Source of the DNA: Microplitis mediator
Taxonomy: Eukaryota; Arthropoda; Insecta; Hymenoptera; Braconidae
Direction of reading: 5' to 3'
Length of the DNA stretch: 64,000 nucleotides
Assembly: GCF_029852145.1 (NCBI RefSeq)
Contig: NC_079974.1
Span: forward strand, 3,351,001 to 3,415,000
Positions 57,198 through 64,000 of the stretch are shown piece after piece. The position numbers and the translations under genes were made by a program. The notes beneath the pieces were generated by a model, which was not told the DNA's origin, made no database searches, and worked only from the letters and a program-made list of their open reading frames with translations. The stretch's first letter is position 1. Each line of letters opens with the position of its first letter.

Positions 57198-57379
57198 CTA
57201 AAATATAAAAATAAATGTTTTAAGTATGTCTACTGGTAGATAAGTTAGAGCTGATTTTACTTCATCTTCCTCGTATTCGTCTTCTAATTTTCTTTTATGT
57301 ATTTTTTCTATCTCATTATTATCATTTTCAGTACACTGTGAAAAAAGATTCCTGACGTCAAACCAGATTCGTTTGGCTC

Positions 57380-58495
57380 ATAGTCCATCGGCTGAAGAGG
57401 AGGTCCCGTAAACATTTTGTTGGCACCGGGTAAATCCCACTGTATCTTATGTATTTTGGGGCAAGGATCACGAAAATCAGGTCCATTTTGTTCAAAAGTG
57501 GTGCAAACAATTGTTTATAACAATTTAATTGTTTAAATCAAAACAACTTGCGAACGGCTGGTTTGTTGGGGCAGTGTAGAGGAAAAAAATGTTCAGAATA
57601 AAAAAATACACAAAAAAGGTATCATGTGTTTTTTTTGCATCTCAAATATTTCGCGAGATATAATAAAAAAACGAGCCGGCGCTCGGACCTCTCCCTCGCG
57701 CACTAGCGACTGCCTGCGCGCGAGCTCTCTCTCCGCCAAATCGCGTCAGATGCTGGATAGGCCGGAATTTTTCTAAGTTTTTTACATTAAAAATCATAGA
57801 AAAGTAAAAAAAAAAACGATTAATTGTCGATATTACCAATCGACAGCATTTTTTCTGAAACGAATTTCTGTTGTATCGTCAATAAACTTTTTTTGGTAGT
57901 ATCGACATTTTTTCGATTTTTTGAACCCATTTCGGACTTTGAAAAAAATCCATTTGTTTATAACATTTGTGAACCAAAAAAAAAACGTCTTTTGACGATA
58001 CGACGTAATCTCGTTTCAGAAAAAATGCTGCCGATTGGTAATATAGACAATTAATCGATTTTTTTTTTATTTTTCTATGATTTTTAATGTAAAAAACTTA
58101 GAAAAATTCCGGCCTATCCAGCATCTGACGCGATTTGGCGGAGAGAGAGCTCGCGCATAGGCAGTCGCTAGTGCGCGAGGGAGAGGTCCGAGCGCCGGCT
58201 CGTTTTTTTATTATATCTCGCGAAATATTTGAGATGCAAAAAAAACACATGACACCTTTTTTGTGTATTTTTTTATTCTAAACATTTTTTTTCTCCTACA
58301 CTGCCCCAACAAACCAGCCGTTCGGGAGTTATTTTGATTTAAACAATTAAATTGTTATAAACAATTGTTTGCACCACATTTGAACAAAATGGACCCAATT
58401 TTCGTGATCCTTGGCCCAAAATACATAATAAACAGTTGGATTTACCCGGTGCCAACAAAATGTTTACGGGACCTCCTCTTCAGCCGATGGACTAT
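57380..58495. mobile_element. Foldback element FB copy 5
   Basis: Complete, with ends ATAGTCCATCGGCTGAAGAGG and complement. It is the mirror of FB copy 4, and both are flanked by the same TAACGAAGTAATA.. sequence on the cyclin side. The frame at 57642 (-) and others are FB translations. Confidence 0.75.
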
Positions 58496-59165
58496 AACGA
58501 AGTAATAGGGGAACCTGGGGCATGAAGGCCCCCCTCAAAAATTTAGTAAATTTTTTTTTTTCATTTTCGGTCAAATCATGTTATTTTTAATATTTTAAGC
58601 TGATCGGCGATATCTGGGGCATAATGGACAGCCTGAAAAAAAATTTTCTACACAAAATTTTTTTTTTTTCTAAACTAAAATGAATTTGAAAAATTTATCA
58701 ATTAAAGCTCTTTTAGGTCAATACACAAAAAAAAAATTCGCGAATTGTTTAACAGTTTAATCTAAATTCATTGAAATGTTGAAACTCCGGACAGGAGTGA
58801 GTTGGAAGTGACATAAAATCCCCGTCACTCCGAGGTCACTTCGCTAAAAAAACTCCCAAATTCCCCGTAAAAAAAAATTTTTTTTGCAATAGAATTTTTC
58901 ATACAATCTATCACTAAAACTATATTTCTATACTATCTTTGTGTATTCATCAGGAATTCATCTGGAATTCATATATTTGTGTCAAAATATTACTTCCACA
59001 TGATATTCAGCAGATCACCTGTGGAATACCGCAACTTTTTTACACGGACAATTTTTTAAGTTCATTTTTTACTTAAAAAGACTTGAAGATTGGGGGTGTA
59101 TGCAGCCAGTTTACCGGGTATGGTCAAGATGGACCAGGGTTTGGATCTCCCGAATCTCCGTCGGG
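58496..59165. other. Intergenic DNA of the right cyclin cassette
   Basis: Mirror of 37900-38568, including the bracketing inverted repeat (about 58920-59045). No gene seen. Confidence 0.5.
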
Positions 59166-59168
59166 AAA

Positions 59169-59246
59169 CCCACACGGAAAAATTATATATCCGTATATAT
59201 TCGGGCAAACTGAATATATGCCGCATATATAATTTTTCCGTGTGGG
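59169..59246. repeat. Hairpin element, mirrored copy
   Basis: Same hairpin as 37818-37896, with better preserved ends (CCCACACGGAAAAATTATAT). Confidence 0.65.
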
Positions 59247-59569
59247 AAGATTGGTGGTAAAATTTGAGTTTCGGTTAATCAGAAAAAATAGTGATAGAGT
59301 TACATGAAATTTTGTTAAAAGTTACTTTACTTTTAAAATTCTCTTTATTTATCATTTTAGTTATTACATGTTTGTTGTTACATAGTTTATGTTTCTTAAG
59401 TTATATTATTTTGTACCCGTTACCTCGCAAACTTTACAAAGTTTATTGATATGTTTTAATTTTGTGTTTTAATATGTTTATTTAGTGTTTGTGTTTCATT
59501 TTGGCTAAAAAATTTTGTTAAAAAAAATCCCTTTATGTTAGAAGTTAGTTCTGAAAAAAATAACAACAA

Positions 59570-59825
59570 TAATAGTCGCATCGGTATTGGCGACCCAATG
59601 AGAACTTATTTAGCAGTGGAGGAAAAATTTTCTCATCTGTGAGTGGCTCGCAGTTATCGATGCAAAATAATCAGAAAAATAACTGCGTCGGTATCCGCAA
59701 GCCAATTGAATTTTTTTTTAAAGAGAGGGGAAATTTTCTCACCTGTGAGTGGCTCGCAGTTACCGATACGAAATAATAACAATAGTAATTGCGTCGGTAT
59801 CTGCGATCCAATGACAATGTAATCA
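59570..59825. repeat. Tandem repeat with CCGACGCAATTA-type core (about 2.5 units)
   Basis: Three occurrences of the GTCGGTAT/ATACCGAC core versus two in the left arm, each next to CTGTGAGTGGCTCGCAGTTA. A length difference between the arms of IR-C. Confidence 0.6.
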
Positions 59826-60189
59826 AAGTCACGAGAAAAATTTAGTATAATTTTCGGTGGCCTATAAAAATTATATGGAATTTTTCGGTGATAAACATTT
59901 TGACACTCGATGATTTTCTTTGACATCTTGGGTACTCAAGTGTAATTAATTTACTTACAGAAATAATAAAATAAAATTATTTTAATTTTTCAATCTACAC
60001 TTAGAGAATTTTACGGTATTTTTCACGTAATATTTTATAGAAAAATTACTATACGTATTGTATAGCATGACGGCATTATAAAATTTGTAATTTTGACAAA
60101 GCAACATATTTAAATTTATTTTAAAAATTTTTACTGGCTACATCGCAATTTATTAAACTGAATTAGAGTATTGAGTATAAAATGAAAGC

Positions 60190-60990
60190 AACAAATGAAA
60201 AAAAAATCGGTCTGTCAGTTGACCCTGCGGGCCAGCCCCAAAACTTCCCGCTGTTTTCGAGCTCAAGAACCTCGAAAACATTATTGTGAATACATTTTCG
60301 AGCTCGAAAATACATTTGTATGCTGTTGTTTTCGAAAAAAAAACGTTTTTCACCATTTTTTCTCCAACGATATCTCTCAAACGAATAAACCGATTGAGAC
60401 GGTTGAGGTGGCAATCGACGCGTTTTATCAAATTCTAAAGCTGATCAAATTTTGAATTCGATTTATCAAGTCGTTTTTGAGATATTTCAGAAGAAATAAA
60501 AAAATTTTTTCTTTTTAATTCTTTCGACAACGGTTTCTTTTGGACGAATAAACCGATTTTGATGGTTGAGGTTACATTCGACGCGGCTTATAAAGCTCTA
60601 GAGCCCAGTTCATTTTCGAATCAATCCATCAAGCACATTAAAAGTTATTAAAAAAAAACATTTTTGCAAAAATTTTATTTTTGGAATATCTCTGAACGAG
60701 CCCTACCGATCAAGCTCAATTTTCTCACGGCTTCAAGATATTGACAATCCGCGTCGAATGACACCTTAAAGTTCAAAAGCGGTTCATCCGTTCAAAAGAT
60801 ACAGGTATTTACTTACGTACGTACGTACGTAAGTACATATACACTCGGATATGATCTTGAAATTAGTCAGAATAGCTTCCTAGGACCTCAAAACGTCGAC
60901 ATCTGATGGAAATTCGATTTTCGGAAATCGGACCGAAACCAATAACTTCCCGAATTTTTGAAAATTTACAATTTTCTTAGCGGGAAGTTA
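60190..60990. repeat. Repeat family L copy, mirrored
   Basis: Counterpart of 36180-36995, with a TACG simple repeat at 60813-60830 (TATG-type on the left). No shared coding frame. Confidence 0.6.
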
Positions 60991-60999
60991 AAAATTCAT

Positions 61000-62220
61000 A
61001 ATTTTCAAAGAATATTTCGATATTTTCTGTCTGCTTCCACTAATAAACCGATTTTTCTCTTCCCGACCTCAAAAATTCAAGAATTTTATATCAATAAAGT
61101 TTCTATTTATTTATTTTAATAATTCTAATTTTTGATAATTGTGGAAATCTTAATTTTGAAATTACGGCTTTCTTTTTAGTCCTAAGAAAAAATAATAAGA
61201 GACATTTTTTTTTTCAAATTAAATTTCCTAGGACTTTTGCTTAAAAAATTTTTTTCGACAACCAATATTTTTTCCATAATTTCAAAAATTTGACACCAGT
61301 ATTTATTATTGCTTGATTTTAAATTAAAGTAAAAATCATGGCCCTATTTATGACACTGAAAGTAGCCAACGTCTAATTTTTGAATTTTTTTTTTAAACAT
61401 GACATTTTAAAAAATTGCACCTATAGTTTTTTAAATTTTATATATGAGCAATTTTTTTTTTTTTAATTAAATTCTTGAAAAATACATTTGAAAATTTTTA
61501 ACTCTCTGCTAACTTCAGGATCATATTTTTTTTTTAAATTTTTTATTCAAAGATAATTTGTATTTTTTAAAAATAGAAAGTGATATTTTGAATCAAATTT
61601 TTGATTTTTATTCTGCATTCATTAAAAAATTTTATAAAAATTTAATTTGGAAAAATGAACTAAGTGTAAGTGCAGTAGACATCCGACAATTTTTTAATTA
61701 CATCTAAAAAAATTAAATAAGTAAAGTAATAAAATTTTTAAAAAATGCATCTACTAAATTTCGAATTGTCTAAATATGAATTTTTTTTTTTTCATTTTGT
61801 AAACATTTCAATTTATTATTTCAAAGTTTCAAAAATTGTCAGATGTTCGCTAACTTTACTGTCATAAAAATTAATTATTACTCTTAAAATAAAATTACTT
61901 ATATAATATAATTAATTATATTAAAATCAAAACAAAAAGAGGATTTCGTTTTATTAATATTTTATTTTTCAAAAGACATGATTAAGTCTATGGTGCATTA
62001 TCATTAATTTTAATTACATTATTATTTAATTATTTACAAAAAACATATTAAACTTATTAAATAAAAAGTAAATTTTTAAAATATAATTTACTATTTTACT
62101 ACTTACATGAAATACTTAATATTTAATTTATGAAAATAATAAAACCTACAATAATATTTTACAATAAAAAATAACTGGATGATAAATAATTATGTACAAA
62201 AAATTAAAAAATTATTGAAA
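61000..62220. other. M2 MITEs and 3' flank of cyclin gene 2
   Basis: Mirror of 34777-36180: two M2 copies (about 61370-61525 and 61670-61855) and the poly(A) signals of the cyclin gene near 61950-61965. No gene. Confidence 0.5.
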
Positions 62221-63324
62221 CTACAAAAGCTTACGTCTCTTAGCAGAACACAAAATACTGCCCATGTCGTAATTATTTTGACGCTTACGGCTGTGGTCCA
62301 GATCCGCTTCAGTTGAGGGTACAAGCTGGCAGGTACTTCCAATGGAATTATCCTGAACTTCTACATCAGGAGGTGAAGAAGTCGATGATCCATCTGATTC
62401 AGATTTTTTCTTCATCAGTCTATCACGATACTCGTGATAGCTGATTTTTCGTCGAGTCCTTGGCTTCTCGACTTCAGGGTAACCGGAAACGATTTCTGGA
62501 TCCGATGAACTGGGGGTCGTCGCTATCCGATTCACTGCAGTCACTTTGACCGATGGATTTTTAAATAATCCCATCACCCGGTTTTTTATCCTGGGTGACA
62601 TTTTATCTAAAACCGCTTTGAACTCCCTGTCCATCTTAATCAGTAAATCGAAGGTCACTTTGGTGTCGAGGAGCCAAAACCAAAGATTCCCGTCTATGAC
62701 TTGGGGAATCTTCCACTGCGATGATTGGATGGTGAAATAAATACAGAATGACGCCACAACTGCCGGTTTATATTTCACGCACATTGACGTCATCTGTAAA
62801 GTGTAATTAGCCATCTGCAGGAAAATCTTGCATAATTCCTTGCAAGCTTTTATTTCCCCACAGAATTTCTTGATGTAATGATGAGGGTGACTAACCCCCA
62901 TCTTGAATCCAAGTGTTCCCAGAAGAAGTTGCTCATTTGAAGTTAGTGCCTTGACCTTCTCCTGGTTCTCGGCAAAAGTAGTGTCCAGTTGGTGAACTTC
63001 GTATTTGTTGAGGCAGACATGAAGAGCGCTGATGACCGCCTGCGATTTTTGTGGCTCTTCTTCCACCTTTGCCGCCAGAAAAATCGCTGCCGTGGCAATT
63101 TCATACCGGTGAAACTTGGCTAATGAATGGTGAATAAAGAATCTGTGCATGTACACAATGGCAGTGTGCACACAGACTTCTGACAACTTTAGCCGCTTGC
63201 CCAAATCAGTTATAAGGTAAGCGGCTTGTTGTTTGTGATCTAGCTCCTTCTCCGCGCTGATGCCATCCTTGGAACTAGGAGAGTTCTTCAACTCTTCTTT
63301 GTTGAAATACCACTTTTGAGCCAT
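62221..63324 (-). CDS. Cyclin-T-like protein, intronless copy 2
   Basis: 367 residues, open over its full length, with three replacements relative to copy 1 (Glu in CGEIKACKE, Asp in SSSDPE, Tyr in SGYPE). The cyclin boxes, the RTRRK motif and the AKRRKLL end are unchanged. Two of the three replacements fall in the flexible tail. It lies in the right arm of IR-C, oriented opposite to copy 1, with about 27 kb between the two 3' ends. Upstream sequence is conserved through the TATA box. It is intact and so could be working; expression cannot be judged here. Confidence 0.8.
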   Translation of the reverse strand: MAQKWYFNKEELKNSPSSKDGISAEKELDHKQQAAYLITDLGKRLKLSEVCVHTAIVYMHRFFIHHSLAKFHRYEIATAAIFLAAKVEEEPQKSQAVISALHVCLNKYEVHQLDTTFAENQEKVKALTSNEQLLLGTLGFKMGVSHPHHYIKKFCGEIKACKELCKIFLQMANYTLQMTSMCVKYKPAVVASFCIYFTIQSSQWKIPQVIDGNLWFWLLDTKVTFDLLIKMDREFKAVLDKMSPRIKNRVMGLFKNPSVKVTAVNRIATTPSSSDPEIVSGYPEVEKPRTRRKISYHEYRDRLMKKKSESDGSSTSSPPDVEVQDNSIGSTCQLVPSTEADLDHSRKRQNNYDMGSILCSAKRRKLL

Positions 63325-63519
63325 TTTTATTCACAATTTTTCACTGTTAATTTAACTTCACTGGAAACTTTCTTACTCTGCACTGGAACAGCTTAAGCAC
63401 TTTGAAATAACACAATTTGGTTTTTTCCGTAACTTTTGAAATATTCTCAGACGAACTGTTGGGTATGAAGTTCGAGAATAAAGTGAGGAAATATTGACAA
63501 GACACTAAAATTTAAGGGA

Positions 63520-63526
63520 TTTTATA
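63520..63526 (-). promoter_or_regulatory. TATA box of cyclin-T-like gene 2
   Basis: TATAAAA on the minus strand about 200 nt upstream of the ATG, as in copy 1. Confidence 0.4.
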
Positions 63527-64000
63527 ACAAAAGAAATTGTCACAACAATGGGTATGAGGGTAATTAAAAAGTAATAGTTTGGGGCTGAAGAAATGTACCT
63601 GATGTAATTAGGGAAAGGTAATTAGACTTAGAACTCACAATATTATGGTCATTAAGGTCTGCATATTCACGTTTGAACGTAATTACTATTCCTGTGAAAG
63701 ACCAAATGGCAAATAATTAAGTTTGTCATTATATATTTATGCCGAAATCTCAAATAGATTTAAAATTTCCTGAAAATTAAAAATTTATGATGTGTATTAT
63801 AAAATTTATTTTTTATATTGACATCTAGGTTTCGGGTTTTAATTGTAACATCACCCGTGTAAAAAATTGCGGAATTTCGCCGGTAATTCACAGGTGATCA
63901 GCTGAATATCATGTGTAAGTGATATTTTGACAAAAATATGAATTTCAGATGATTTTCGGATGAATATCAAAAGATGATATGTAAAAAAAAGTTAGTAATA

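Larger units (their letters stand above)
57700..64000 (-). repeat. IR-C right arm, runs off the window
   Basis: Inverted counterpart of 32792-39436 with all landmarks in reverse order. The last base of the window corresponds to about 32792, only 67 bp short of FB copy 3 in the left arm, so another FB copy may lie just outside. Confidence 0.8.

Noticed and set aside
37246..59926. Frames beginning MSKKIIECQN in both IR-C arms
   Set aside because: They extend through the variable tandem repeat and their ends are not conserved.

Overview
The window looks like AT-rich, repeat-saturated chromosomal DNA of an insect. The evidence is an intact Jockey-type non-LTR retrotransposon, solo LTRs with 4-bp target duplications, many small inverted-repeat (foldback/MITE) elements, spliced genes with GT..AG introns, and intronless cyclin-T-like and MATH-domain genes. 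A parasitoid hymenopteran is a reasonable guess, from the amplified MATH and SAM-domain genes, but the sequence alone does not prove it.

The host-type genes fall into three families. (1) Seven copies of a 149-150-codon single-domain MATH protein gene lie at 12276 (-), 14646 (+), 21812 (+), 24949 (-), 28540 (+), 40782 (-) and 48724 (+). All are intronless and open. All carry a perfect replication-dependent-histone-type 3' stem-loop (GGCCCTTTTCAGGGCC followed by ACCA) 32-36 nt after the stop codon. Upstream they have CCAAT boxes, a TCAGT initiator and usually a TATA stretch, much like a histone gene control layout. (2) Two nearly identical 367-codon intronless cyclin-T-like genes lie at 33673 (+) and 62221 (-). 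(3) Two 3'-truncated, spliced genes of a SAM-domain (SAMD3-like) family lie at 1372-4830 (+) and 52397-53742 (-), and there are exon fragments of an unrecognised gene near 56.4-57.2 kb.

The architecture is a set of nested inverted duplications. IR-A (about 4.8-20.1 kb) is centred near 13.7 kb and holds two divergent MATH genes. A second unit (about 20.1-30.4 kb) holds three MATH genes. IR-C pairs 32.8-39.4 kb with about 57.7-64.0 kb, runs off the right edge, and holds the cyclin genes. Between its arms sits IR-D (39.43-50.52 kb), a nearly perfect 3.3-kb-arm palindrome centred on a foldback element, with two more MATH genes. A 4278-bp Jockey element with a 13-bp target duplication sits in only one arm, exactly at the initiator of one MATH gene. 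A recurrent foldback family (FB, five copies, ends ATAGTCCATCGGCTG) lies at the borders of the duplicated cassettes.

The picture is of a small gene set with histone-like mRNA-end signals, copied and spread in inverted orientation by foldback-associated rearrangement. The rest of the window is layered transposons, solo LTRs, microsatellites and interspersed repeats without credible genes. Most open reading frames outside those listed are repeat translations or antisense shadows.
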